DNA from: Dicaeum eximium
Taxonomy: Eukaryota; Chordata; Aves; Passeriformes; Dicaeidae
Reading direction: 5' to 3'
DNA length: 64,000 bases
Assembly (NCBI GenBank): GCA_013396995.1
Contig: VWZP01005794.1
Location: 1,933,355 to 1,997,354 of the forward strand
Under the pieces are notes generated by a model. The model saw nothing but the letters and a program-made list of their open reading frames with translations, did no database searches and was not told where the DNA came from. The position numbers were made by a program, and so were the translations under genes. Positions 37,340-50,088 of this stretch are shown here, in pieces. Position 1 is the stretch's first letter, and each line of letters opens with the position of its first letter.

Positions 37340-40300
37340 AAACGCTGTGGAGTTAGCAAAGCCCTTGCTTACAGTGCTAGGGATGCAGAAGGAACAATGA
37401 GTGGCAGCCAATCATTCAATCCCATTCACGTCCTGCTTTCATGCCTCCAAGCAGAGCTACACTGCTGATAAGGTACTTTAGATTTTCCCTGTCTTTCCTT
37501 TACCTTTGTCTTCTTTTTGGCTACTAATTGTCTCAATTCCTCAGCACAAAGAAGATGACTTCTTAATACTGTTCACTGCACTGTGCTAAGAAAGTATTGT
37601 GATGTGCCCTCTATGGAAAGTGGGTTTGGGTTGAAAAGAGTAATATCATGTTCAAATGATCAACAAGAGGGAAGAAACTCAACACAAGCAAAGGATATCA
37701 CAACAGCAAGAGATGACCCGACATCTCTGCAATCTGCTTGAGCCCCACATGAAAGAAGGAAAGGGGGCTCAGTGCAAGATTATATGTATCACAGCCAACA
37801 TTAGGACAGTGTAATAAACCCAAAAACTAATTCCTGGCATTCCAGTGAGGTGTAGCTGGTTGTGAACATTATATGTTATTTCAATGTAGTCTTGCGTCTA
37901 TGAACTACCATCGTCTGTCCATAGGATTATCCATGTACACGGTCACTGATGAAATTTTCATAAAAGCTTAGAAGAAATTCTAATGTTCCTTTGTGATATT
38001 TGCAAATTGCAGCCCAGATTCACAAGGGGAGGAATGGGAGTGACACACTGGATATACAGGGAAGACCAAGAAACGAGCAAAAAACCCCCCAAACCCCACT
38101 TTTTCTCAGTTATCATATTTAGTTCTGAAAATCCTTAGTTCTTTTGAGAACATGTAGATTTTGTCAGGAGTTTTTAATCAGGAAAATATTGGTTAAATTT
38201 ACATACCACTTACAGGATTTTTAAACTCTTCAAAAAATGAAGAAAAATAAGATTACAATAAGAAATTAGGAGACTTGTAGATGTTTTAGATCAAATATCT
38301 TAGATGAACATTAAATCTCCTGTAATAAAGTACCAGGTGTTATGTAGTTACTCTGTTTGATCCCAGTGACTTGTATAATAAAACATAACTCACAGAAATT
38401 GAGACACATCTTATAAGAGGCATAAAGCACTGCGATTTTACTCCCGTACTTTTAGTCAAAATGTGTATCTAATTTTGTGCTTGCAATTTTAGTTATATTC
38501 CACAGCTACTCTTTCTTGCTGAGGTTCTGCCAGTGCAATAATTTTTCTGTCTTTCTCCTCTGTGAAGGTTCATGCACCTTCTAATCAAACCTTTCCATCA
38601 GCTTCATCTGCAGTTGATGGGAAGGGATTGATAAATTATTTTCCCCAAGCTTAATTCAGCAATAAAAAAACATTTCCCTCTTTCAATTTTTTGTTGTAAT
38701 TTTGTGTAAATTTATTTCCTCCTTCCCATTCTCAGGTGTTGACTTCTTCTAAAATGAAGAGAAAAAACAACAACAAATGACCAACCCCCCAAAAAAAACT
38801 ACCAAAAAAACTAAGAAGAGCAAGAGGAAGCTTCAGCATTTTTTCCTCCATAGGGGATTCACATTCTGTGCATCAAATACACTTATTTACTTAAAGATAG
38901 GTTTTAGCTCAGAGAGATGGAATCATCAAAGGTAGAGAAAGATTGGAAGAAAATTATCAGGTAATTTTCATACTTCCAAGTTCATACTCAAGTAAATAGA
39001 CATCTCTTTTCATTTGAGAATTTCTTCCAAGACTCTGGGTTTTTGTATACAGTTGAAAGTTAAACACCTGTAACTGCCATTCTGAACAATGACCCCTGCA
39101 GTTCATGGGAAATATGGACTACAGCTACTGAGTTTCTAGTCCAAAATCTTTCAATGCTCTAAAAAGGAGCTGGTTTTCCTGGAATGCAGAAATAAATGCA
39201 ACACAGCTTGCCATGTATTACTGCTCACAAAGGATTTAAAATGGCCGTTCATGGAGGTAAAATGCAATTCTCATGGAAGATAGTACCAATAAATGTAAAT
39301 TAAGTGTAAGTTCATTGTTATTTTCAAGGAAAGATGCTGAAGGTGTTTAAAGTAAAAAAAATTCAGGTATGTATTCTGACACAGCAGAATAGCATCATTT
39401 TAGAGATGGATACTGACTGAAGACTGATAGATAAAATTTATGCTTGTTTTCTTTCTTGGCAAAAAGTCTGGATAAATAAAATTAATCAGCAATCATTTTA
39501 ATCCTCCTCAAATGTAGGGAATATGTACAAGGCATTGGTTCCCACGCTTCTCAATCCTAAATAAAACAAAATACTCAAAGGATATGCATCGGAAAATAAT
39601 TAAATTCCTTATTTCCCGTGTCTCTGAGGATTTGTAAAGGAGGTCATTTATCCACCTCAGGGTGGACATTTCTTCAGGCTGCTGCTGTTGCTGATACAAC
39701 TTCTTGGTGCCTTTATTATTTAGAGACCATTTTTATGCCGTTACTACTATGGCTATTTTATTTTTTTTAAAGCTAAACATTCTTGAGAATAGCTTTTTAG
39801 AATTCATAAATTCAAGTCAAAATGATAGAAAAGAAAAAACATATACAGAAATTCAAGCCAAATTGATAGATTAGAAAAAATATATACTCCTATGCTAAAA
39901 AGAGTAATTGATACAAAATTTAATTGGATATCAGAGTAAGCTTGCATGGTACATTTCTTTATTGTAAGTACTCTATAATATAGGTACATACACTATATAA
40001 ATTGTTTTATATGTTAAAATATTATTTCTGTACTCTATTAGAAAGTTGTTTTCCTTTACTAAGTGGTATCAAGAGCAGATAGGATGAAAGTAAATACCTA
40101 CATAAAATCAAAACTTTACAAGAGATGGTTGAGAGCAGGAAATAAGTCCCAGTGAGGACTACCTCCCTTACACTTATCATTTGGTGTTAAAGGTTGCTTT
40201 CTCCCTCCAAGTATTTATACTAAAATTTCTTAAATATTTTGATCTTTCTATATAATACCCTAAAGACAAGTATCCCACATCCTTCAATGAGGAGAAAGAT

Positions 40301-40789
40301 TTAATTCAGGGTATTTCACTCTGCAAGATCATTGCACCATCTACAGAGAAGTTCCCCTTGCATACTAACAGAGCATCCAATTAAGCTATGAAAAACAAAA
40401 AGTTTCATTGTAGTTCTTGCAATCTAAAAGAGATGATTAAGAAACTCCTGAGGCATGCAGAGGTATAAATTAGCAAAATAAAGGGATGTTAACAAGGCCA
40501 ACATTACAGAGCACAAGCCACATTACCCAGCCAGGATTTGATCTAACTGTTCAGCAGATTATAATTAGAGTTAAAAAGCTATACGCATTTCCAATTTTAA
40601 AGGCTGATGTACTGTAAGATTTAAAGTAAAATAAGAACCTATTGTAGAAAAAAACCAAAGTCCCTAAGGATAAGATGTATCCCCACAGACATACATTCAC
40701 TTCAAAATAATACTTTCAATAATTTCAAAGTTAATTAAAGACACCATTAGGAAAAAAAAAAAAAGTTTGTGCAGCATTTTTTACTGAGA

Positions 40790-41380
40790 ACACGGCACCA
40801 TTGAAATGAATGGGAGCTTTGGGTGGTGTGCTTGAGGTTTTGACTTGCATAGAGCTATTTTTTCTCATAGTCGCTGGTATGTTTTGGATTTCTGCTTAAA
40901 ATAGTGCTGATCTGTCAGGGATGTTTCAGCTATTGCTGAGCAATGCTTGCACAGAGTCAAGACCTTTTCTTCTCCTCACACTGCTGCAAGCAGGCTGTGG
41001 GTGCACAAGAAGCTGGGAGGGGACACAGCCAGGACAGCTGGCTCTGGCTGACCCCAGAGGTATTCCACACCATATGGCATAATGTTCATCTTATAAAGAC
41101 AGGAGAGGAAGCAAGAGGCAGGGGACGTTCAGATGTTTTGTCTTCCCAAGTCAGCATTGCACATATGAGCCCTCCTTTCCTGGAGATGGCCTGAACATGA
41201 GAAGTGGTGAATGAGCTCCTTACTTTGCTTTGCTTGTGTACGCACTTTGCGTTACTTATTAAACTGTCATTATCCTAACCCTTAATTTTCTCCCTACTAC
41301 TCTCTCCCCATCCCACTGGGGTGAGCAAACAAGTGAATGGTTGTGTGGGCTCAGTTGCTTGCTGGGGCTAAACCATAGCA
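40790..41380 (+). mobile_element. Solo LTR of an abundant avian endogenous retrovirus
   Basis: The plus strand contains segments I recognise from a common bird LTR: CAGCTATTGCTGAGCAATGC, GGTGCACAAGAAGCTGGGAG, and GACACAGCCAGGACAGC. A TATA-like TTATAAAG follows near 41091, then an ATTAAA poly(A) signal at 41258-41263, CCCATCCCACTGGGGTGAGC, and an end GGGGCTAAACCATAGCA at 41380. The 5' boundary is less clear than the 3' boundary. The short sequence just after the LTR could hold leader remnants, but no coding internal region follows. Confidence 0.8.
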
Positions 41381-43914
41381 AGGTGCTGTGTATGAAGTTA
41401 TTCTGGCCCGAGCAGAGATACAGGGTGTTTTTTTGTTAATAAATTTCCCCATGACACAACACAAAAAGCAGATTTCTCTCCTGCCATTTCTGATCAGCAC
41501 ATGGCATTACCCTGCTTTTGATTCCTCAGAGAATCACCTTAAACATCCCTAATTAATTGCAGTAAACCCAGGAACAAACAGACAAATACTAAAAGATTTC
41601 TCTCAAAAGGAAAAAGTAACAAAATGGAGGCTAGGCCCTGAGTAGTTTCATTGAAGGAACAGGCTATGATAAAAAAGAGAAGTCTATGTGTAATTACATA
41701 TGCTTTTGGAAAAGGCAATCAGACTTTACAACATGTTTAACTAAATTACATGCTGCTGGGGTTACTAGAGGGCTGGTTGCATCAACAGTCATAGGTACAA
41801 TTAAAGAATTTTTGATAAGTAAGAGCCTTTCACAGTTGAAATCTTACACAAGTTTTGAGAAAAAGTATTTTATACCCCTATATTCACATTATTCCCCCCA
41901 ACACTAGCAGCAGGAAACGCATAAAGAATGAATGACCATTGCCTTGGCTTGATTAAATACTTCATTTTAATTACCTGCTTTTATTTATATAAAATCTGCT
42001 ACATGACCATTTCCTTTACATTGCAGTATATTTAGACAGGGCAATATTGAAAATTCTGGTACTATAAGAGGTTCAAATGTAAATTTTATGAACATGCAAG
42101 TAATTTAAAACTTAATATTTAGACATTAAATCAAAATTAAAAAATGTTTTCCTTACCAATGCAGTTCACAGTATAACCCTGCTATTTGTACAATGTGAAT
42201 TGTGCTTGAAATGAAAGCATCCTTTTCTTAGAAGCACCAGCTTGCAGCTACAACTCCCTTTTCTTCTCTGCAACTACACCTGCAGTTTATAACATTCTCA
42301 AGCAGAGAAGGGAGAAGTTCAGACTCTTATTTCTATTGTTTGCATTGAACCTGGCTGAAAACAGAAACCTACAGAGATGGACTAGAGGTTCCCCGACAAC
42401 AATTCTTAGGCACAAACCTCTAACAAAACCAGGACTGCTCTGCAAAGGAATACTGCTTGTTTCATGGCACAGTTTTACATCAGGCACAGGTGTTGTTATT
42501 ACTCTACTCTGTCATGAGAAAGAATATTGCTTGGATTGAGCACTGCAGTTTCCTGACTGCTTTGGAACAGGATTAAGACAGTACTGCCAACCACCAGGGA
42601 AAAAAAGAACACCTCATGAAAAAGCTTCTTTCCTAGAGATAGAATTCACTAGTTACCTCTGTGATTGATTTTAAAGTAGTACAAAAATCTATTAAAGTCA
42701 TACTTCCATATACTTCTGCAATTGCCCTATATAAGCAGCCTGTAATCTTTCTTCTTCACTTGCCCCACCTAATGCAGAAGCCAGAAACTGTTTCTATACT
42801 TATGCCTTTGGATGGGTTGACAAGAATGCCCTAACAATGTCATAGTGCAACTGGGCTACCAAAAAAAATGTGTACTTTACTTGAATTTTTTTTTTTTTGA
42901 TGATAAAAGACTTAAAAAGAAAAAGAAATTCCAAAACTACAAAAATTCACTTATCCAAAGAAAGACTCTTCCAGGAAGTCAAGTCCCTTAATTTCATGCC
43001 CCTCTTGAGCTGAAGTGAATTTAGTTTTATTACCTTAGTAATTTAGCCTTTATTGGGATAAAGATAATTGCAGGTCTTCCTGCCAAATCACTGTCACATG
43101 GCAGAAGCAAATACAGAAGTAGTACAGGCAGGAAAGAGAGAGCACCAGAAGCACTGCTCTAAAGCTTGCCTACTGTTGCAGTCTCCTCTACACTTTTTGG
43201 TTGGTTTTAAATTAATTTTTAAGGCAGGACCACCTCAGCTTCAGACACAGCAGAGATGTCTAACAGCTAATTGACAAGAACAGTCCAAACAGGTTCAGAC
43301 ACACATACCAAGGAGTGAATTGCACTAAATATGGTATTCTTTAGGATAGTAGAACAACACAGATGAAGTCACTTCCATTTGAAATAAAAGAGCAAGTCTT
43401 GATCACATTTTTAGAAAGAAAATTTTTCATCATTCAGAAGATTCTGCATCCCAGCTGAACTAATTTGTCTCTATTCTCTTTAAAAGTGTTAAATATATGC
43501 TGTGCTTTCTTAGGGGGCTATTGTAGCTCTGTATTCCAACATGGGATATGATATGGCTCAAATATATCATATGGAGGTGTTCACTTTTCCTCATACTCTG
43601 TCTGGAGTTTAGGATCCAAAAATTCTTCTACAACACAACCAAAACCCTAATTTGTACTCATGACTCCTCCAGAGGATCTAGCTCTAATCGAAAGGAAGCC
43701 CATCTCAGGCAAGTGTTTTCAGAAGGTTCACAACATCTCCACAGACAGGGCTGTACTGTCATCTCAGGGCACCTTCTTTGGCTATTGCATCCTCAAGAAT
43801 GCCAAAACCACATAGCTTACTTTGGATTGCAAATGTGTCAAACTCTTGCGTTTCCTCTCTTTAGGATTTTTTCTCTGATTTGTTTGGGATTAGGGTCTGT
43901 CCATTCCCCCTCAC

Positions 43915-43933
43915 TTTTTTTTTTTTTTTTTTT
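43915..43933. repeat. Poly(T) tract
   Basis: Nineteen consecutive T occur. The 130-codon plus-strand frame that ends here (43548-43940) gains a run of Phe from the tract and is not a credible gene. Confidence 0.9.
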
Positions 43934-44432
43934 CCCCTAAGGAAACTGATTTAGGTAAGATATCAATAATACTTGGAGAAATTAAAAAATTTAAATAATT
44001 TTCCACCTGTATTCTCAGCTCTTGTCTCACAGGTGTATGAGCCTCTTCTGAGGCTCTCTTGAAAGCAGTTTAACCTTCATTTTACTGCTGTAGCCTGTTC
44101 TTTACTGCCAGGAGACTGGCTCTCTACAAATCCAGTCACAGAGCCATAATGTTTGTTTAATAGCAAGAGGTCTAAATTAGTCCACAGCTCCTCTTTAAAA
44201 AGTTTTACATCAATAGCACTTAACATTGATAACATTTAAGTGTTTCACTCACTTAGTGAAGCACCAGGATATTTTAATATTGCAGTTTATGCTTCTGAGA
44301 TAAAAAGATCCTTCTCTTGATTCTATATTCACAATTTTCTAATTGCTTATCATCGTGAGAATAGCAGGAGCAAAGACACATCCCTTTGTTTTCTCCCTCA
44401 ATATGAGGGTCATACAAGAGCATTATATTTTC

Positions 44433-44648
44433 CTCGGTAGGCACCGCTGAGGCTTGACATGGGTAATTTAATGTGCTAACCCTGCTGCAGCTGGCTCAGA
44501 TTGTTTCTGTCACAACATGTTTAAAGAGCGGCTCGGTCACTCGCGTGCTGATATGAGAACCGTCAGTCAGGCAGCGCCGGTCTTTGCTCAACGGGTGACT
44601 GACACCGAGAAGTTCAAATGCTCAAAGTGTCAACTCTTCAGGAAGCGG
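44433..44648. promoter_or_regulatory. CpG-dense block, candidate conserved element
   Basis: I count 12 CpG dinucleotides in about 216 bases, while the neighbouring intron has very few. Segments include GAGCGGCTCGGTCACTCGCG and GTCAGGCAGCGCCGGTC. An imperfect inverted repeat is formed by CTCGGTCACTCG (about 44529) and CGGGTGACTGACACCGAG (about 44590). It does not match any repeat I know. Retained CpGs suggest selection, low methylation or recent arrival. Function is inferred only. Confidence 0.35.
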
Positions 44649-45089
44649 CAACACAACCTTGGCCAGCATACAGATTACCTTAATGATTACATTTTCAATA
44701 TTTAACTCATTGTATTACAGAATAACACCAAAGTAATTATGTTTGGACTTTTAAAACAAACAAAAAAAACCCTTACCCTGTAAAAGCTTACACTATTTCT
44801 GAATGCTTTTCATAACATGACAGACCTTTTAGAATTCAGTATAGCCTAATTTACTGATCTTTACAAACAATCAAGGTCTTCAGTCACTCCGAAAAAATTA
44901 AATCTATTTCCTGGTTACAGACTGCACTCTATGGCTTTCATCAAAGTAGTGAACAGAAACACATACATTCTAACATTCTCATTTTCAAAGAGCTATTTTG
45001 ACCAGAATGACTGAACATTTTTTTCTCCCCTTCCTCTTTTACAGTACATGAAATATATGGTGTTAAGGGATGCTATAAGCTGCTGCTGC

Positions 45090-46100
45090 TTCCAATAGCT
45101 CCATAACCTGGGGATTCCTCTTGACTGGACCAATGGGTGCAGCTCCTGCTTTCCCATTTACAGGTTAGACCAGCAGCAAAGCCAAGTGCATATTCCCCAT
45201 GTGTAAGCAAAAAAGCCACAACCAGGGCCTGTCACAGAGAAGGAAGGCACAGCCCAACCTAATGCTGCCAGGACTGACAGATATACAGGCAGCCCCATCT
45301 CCTCCTCCTCTTGGGCTGGCAGAGACAGGAAGTCACTCATATGGCTGTACACATGACACTCTCCCACCCCATGGGTCCCCAGCTCACCAGCTGGCCATCC
45401 CAGTGGTCCCTGCCAACAGACACACACCTATCCCACAGGCATTCCACACTTGCGGCTGCCCTCAAATATCTGCACAGACCTTTCATCCACCTGACACCCC
45501 TTCCCAAGACTGGGGCCTCCTCCTAGTTGCTGGTGAGTTCAACTTGGCAAATATCCATGAACACCTGTTTTGGGGGTAATACAGACAATCACTGTCCCTG
45601 CAGCCAGCACCAGGTACCCAGCTGTGACCCATGGTCCCACTCAAGCCATCAGTGCTGAGCCCCTTGCTTATCTAGTCCCTCCAGCCGATGGTTCTCAGAA
45701 CACACACTGCTCCCCCACAGCAGCTGGAAGACCCACAGACCCCATTTACTCACACTGCAGGGCACCTACAGTGCCTACAGGACACCCACACCCCAGTCTG
45801 ACCCCAATTACTGGAACCCACTGCACTCAGGCCAGTTCACCCAGTAGCTGGTAATCACATACACAGGAGGGAAAACGAGATTGTGCAGAGAGAGAGTTAT
45901 GAGCGTCTTTAAATAAGGCAGGACAGCCTGTGGTAATCTGGCAGAGGGCTCACTCACAAAAGTGCACTGCCCAGCCCCAGTTTACATAAGATCAGCTCCT
46001 TCATACCCTCTTCCACCTGCTCCAGCTTTGTATATCCCCAATTCCCCTAAACATTCCTTGTAAACATTGCATAGTTACTCGAGCCTCCCGTGAATATTCC
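45090..46100. repeat. GC-rich unclassified block, probably an old repeat
   Basis: Base composition changes abruptly from AT-rich intron to a C-rich plus strand, with CAACTTGGCAAATATCCATG near 45540 and CACTGCCCAGCCCCAGTTTAC near 45965. Several chance ORFs of 70-126 codons arise from the low AT content and show no domain I recognise. A minus-strand LTR or another retroelement part would fit, but I cannot assign it. Confidence 0.35.
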
Positions 46101-48477
46101 CAGTTCTCACATTCCTAGTTTTCTGCTTCTTATCAGTCACAAAATTCAGGTGCCCTCTCCAAAGCCCTGTGTATTTTTTGATGGCACTTCAATTAGTAGC
46201 TCAAGACTTTTGGTCTTTGGCAGTGCTTCCCACATCTCCTCAGGTGCAGACTCTGTGCTCCTTTTTATCACTTCCCCTTCAGTATCAAAACAATCCTTAG
46301 TCATAAAAGTTCACTGAAGCAGATACTTATCTTCCACATGCCCTGACATACTGGACACAAGTTTTTAGTATCTTTTTATAAATATAAGACCTAGAATGCA
46401 AGAGCATGAGTTTCTTTGGTGAAGCACTGAAAACACTTTAAGCCATAAATTTTTACAGAGAGCAACAGCTATTTCTTAGACATTACATGTTACACTTCTA
46501 ATGGTTGCTCACCCAAGACCTGTCGTTCAGATTTATTACATCCTTCATATAGTTAAGGCATTATTTTAATTCTTCATTCTCTGATAAATTTTATTATAAT
46601 ACTAATCAGAAGGCATGGGATAATTAATAATTAGCTAAGTACATTCCAATGTTACAAGGGCTACGTGTACAAGTAGCACCATGCTGTCAGAGTTTTTTCT
46701 CATTATGGCCCTTAAGCTAAGTAGCACAATACAAAAGAAGATGATAACCTCCAAATTGTGTCTGAAGTCCCCTTTTGAACTGTGCCAGGAATTATTTGAC
46801 TGAAATCATATATGGGACCATTGTATCACTCTAACTGTACAATCAAGACTCAGTAGCAAGGTCTCTGCACCATTAATTTCACTGGTACTGAGATAAGCTT
46901 CAGGTGTCCATCTTCAGCCAGTAGCTATCTCTTCTACAAACACAGTCTCTGGACAGTCATCCTACTATACAGTATCTTGCTGTATATACTTTAAATATAA
47001 AAAACGTTAAGTAGCCCATAAATTATTTTACTTTTTTAAGTCATTACTATGCTTAATCACAGCCAAAGACAGGGAAAAATATAAAGCAAACTTTGCTAAT
47101 AGTTATTTGCTATGTTCTAGTAATTTCTATGTCTTGAAGTTGCTTTAAAAAATTGTACGGATGCAGAATTCTTTTATTTCGCACAAAGTTGAAAGGAGTT
47201 CCATCAATTCAAACCTATCCTAACCCTTGGGGTGTCATGTGCTGCCATAAGATACAATGACATTAGTGCACTTGCTATAGTTAACAATATATTAACTTGG
47301 GGCAAAATTATATAAAACACTTGAGCCAAGAGTAGAAGCAAGTGCAGTATAAAATGTCCCTTCATAAACAAGAATTTCCAGGAATCACACATTTTGCTTG
47401 CCTGAAGCTAGTTATTCAAATATATTACTATTGCTTCCATCAACTGTGCAAAGATATTCAGCTCTTATGGAGACTTCTATAAATCATACACTTAAAAACT
47501 GCACAGGCTGCAGTTAGAGAAATAAGTATTACTGAAATAATAAACTGTTTTAAAAGACTTCTGCCAGTACCTATTGCATATATCACGATCAATTATGGCA
47601 CAATAACTCCACTGTCACCCTTAATGTTTTTTTGCTATCAAAGCCTAAAAACTCCAACAGAATCAGCCCAACACCATCACTAATTCTTCCCTGGTTCCTT
47701 ACAAGACCACTAGCTCACCTTCAATAAACCAAAGGAGGGAAAGAGCTCAGGCTTGTCCTTAACACCTGATCCAAGTCCTCATATATGGAATGTAACTTTA
47801 AATTATACTTCCTTCCTATTTATCACATCCTTCCTTATGCAGATTTAAAATGCTTTTTTACTTGCTGATATCTCTGTCTGAGGAGGAACAGGGCCTTAGA
47901 GAGAGAGAAGGCAGGGGTTCACAGTTTTGAAGCAGCAGCTATTTCTGCTCATGCACATTTATCATTAAATCTGAGATGTTGTTTCTCTTCCTTTAAAATT
48001 GCGATTTTTTTTGTTTTGTTTTGCTTCGTTTAAAAATGTGTGTGCTTCTCTGCAAAGTTAACTCATCATTCCCTGGTAAATGATTTTTGACAGACAATAT
48101 GTTTCATTTGTTTGGTCAGGGTTTCAGAACTCTGTGGCTATTCAGCACACTGCTGCATGAGGAAATTTCTGAAGTGTTCTCAGGAAAATACCAGGCTCAG
48201 CTGGAAGCAGATTCTAGGGAGCAGAAAAAAGATAAGGAGGTAACAAGCAGATATTATCTGCAGGACAAGTGCAAACTGAGAAACTCCTGAGAAAAGGGTG
48301 GAGTAGAACAGAGAAACTGATTTCACCTCCTTCATATCTGTTTGCTTCACCCCACGTGTTACATTTTAATTTCCTTGTAGCAGACAGAACTTCAGAGTAT
48401 CTTTTTTCAGTCACTGCTCTTAAAACTGAGGTGTTCCTGTCTCTAGATTGTCCAGCATATCTGACATAATTCACAGG

Positions 48478-48612
48478 TTCAAAGAACATTTGGGATTGGA
48501 AGGAATACAAAAGGATCCAGTCCAAATCTAAGTAAATGGCTCATTAGGGGACTGAACCTACAACCTTGGTGTTATTAGCACCATGCTCTAACCAACTGTT
48601 CCATCATACATT
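48478..48612 (-). mobile_element. tRNA-Ile-derived SINE with CR1-like tail
   Basis: On the minus strand the head reads CAGTTGGTTAGAGCATGGTG, then an anticodon loop CTAATAA (anticodon AAT at 48574-48576). A B box GGTTCAGTCCC follows (complement of 48548-48558), then GAGCCA: a tRNA-Ile with part of its 5' end lost. A second half follows directly, with TTGGACTGGATCC and CCTTCCAATCCCAAATGTTC, which matches a CR1 3' end. This head-and-tail design uses CR1 machinery for retroposition. It matches what I recall of TguSINE1 of zebra finch and other passerines. It lies in sense orientation to CSMD1. Confidence 0.85.
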
Positions 48613-48829
48613 TTCCCACTATAAATATTAGTCTTAAGATAAGAGTTCAAATGAACAGTGTTGAAATAATTAAAACTTCAAGTATATCCAGGTCTTAAGA
48701 GATTCTATCTGGGTTTCTTGACTTTATATCTGAAATAACTAAATTAATCATCTTTGCAGCATCTTAAATAGCACATTAATTTTCCATTGCATTTCCTTTA
48801 CAATCATACACAGCAGGAATCTCTGTTAA

Positions 48830-49375
48830 TTGCTTGTGCAGTTTTTGTGCATTGTGCTGGCTCAGGCACTAACAGACACACCTGTATTGCTAAGCTGTTT
48901 ACATGCTCTTTGCCAGGGTTTGGGCCCTGGTATTTCTCCAGGAACTGAAGCAACCTGGCCCTGGAGTCTGCTCTCTGCAGTCCATACAAAACAAGGCTGC
49001 ACATTTCCCTTGGCTCCAGGACAGGAGCAGGTCTCAGTGTGGGGAATTTTCCAGACTCTGCTTTGGTGCTGTCCAGGAGAGTGCTATGACAGAACCCTGC
49101 CAGGGACCAGTGCTGTCCCTGAACATCTCATGTGACCAAGCTCCACTGCCCCTGCAGCACCACCTTTTAACCTGCTACTACAGATGCACCTTCCTGGACA
49201 CAGCTGAGTGCATGGTGAAAGAATTTCCCCAGCAGCTGCTTGAGTGCAAACCTTCCCTGCTGGGGGGGGATCACTGTCTAGCTGTACATCATGGGAGCCA
49301 TGTCCCACATGTGTCCTTGGGGCCCAAAAATATGCTCCTGCCTGCTATTATTTCGCGGTATAGACATAGCCTTTA
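48830..49375. other. GC-rich unclassified block with the window's longest ORF
   Basis: The block is GC-rich against its surroundings and carries a 157-codon plus-strand frame (48903-49376), the longest open frame in the window, with a 101-codon frame overlapping it. The product has no signal peptide, membrane span or motif I recognise, and the frame overlaps a 74-codon minus-strand frame. I regard it as non-coding until shown otherwise. Confidence 0.3.
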
Positions 49376-50061
49376 AAGTTCATGAGATTTCTTTTTGCTA
49401 CATTTAAATACACTTGAAAAGGAAGAAATCAAACTCTGCTTTAAAATGTAATATTTTGTAATTCAATGATGAAGACAAATATAAAAGAAGAGTGATGGAC
49501 ATTTCTGAAATTCAAATACCTCAGATAAATACAATCTGATGCATCTGAAAAATCAGGGGGAACAAAAAACATTTATTCAAGTAAAGCTACTTTTAGTAAT
49601 CATTGATCATGAAATGAGCATATCTACTGTAAGGAAAAATATCACAGATTATATCAGTCAGAAACAATGCCTTCTTTAGGTTTCAAATTCTTTTAAGTGA
49701 GAATTTACAACAGTAGATTCATGTGAGATTGTTTGTAATGACTATTTTTACTGTTGTAAAAACTGATGCATCAGCCATCCTTGGAGGAATGGGTAAAGTA
49801 ATCAATATTTTGACTGATTTAGAACTATGATGGCACTGGCTAAATTGTAATTATGGTCAGAAATTTTTGATGAGTGGATGTAAGAAAAGTACAATTTAGT
49901 GCTGTATACAATGAACAAGAACTGAAAACTTATCTGAAGCAGTGATCCATTATTTGTGCCAAACATGACAGTGCAATCATGCACTAAATGCATGCTGTGT
50001 CAGATGCTACTGATTAAACAGACATGACTGCTGCTGAATCACACGATTATCCTCTCTTACC

Positions 50062-50088
50062 CATCTGCTATTAATAACAGATGCAAAT
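50062..50088. promoter_or_regulatory. Symmetric E-box/TAAT site with octamer
   Basis: CATCTG (50062-50067) and CAGATG (50078-50083) are mirror-image E-boxes around a palindromic TATTAATA core. The second overlaps an octamer ATGCAAAT (50081-50088). Such packing of bHLH, homeodomain and POU sites is typical of enhancers, but a short match like this can arise by chance in AT-rich DNA. Confidence 0.3.

Noticed and set aside
43548..43940. 130-codon plus-strand frame as a gene
   Set aside because: It ends in the poly(T) tract, has no domain, and sits in ordinary intron.
44517..44705. Zinc-finger-like frame with CSKC and spaced His
   Set aside because: Spacing between the Cys and His pairs is too short for a C2H2 finger. 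The CpG-rich DNA is more likely of interest as non-coding sequence.
48537..48610. Functional tRNA-Ile gene on the minus strand
   Set aside because: The 5' acceptor and D-arm part is damaged and a CR1-like tail follows at once, so it is a SINE head.
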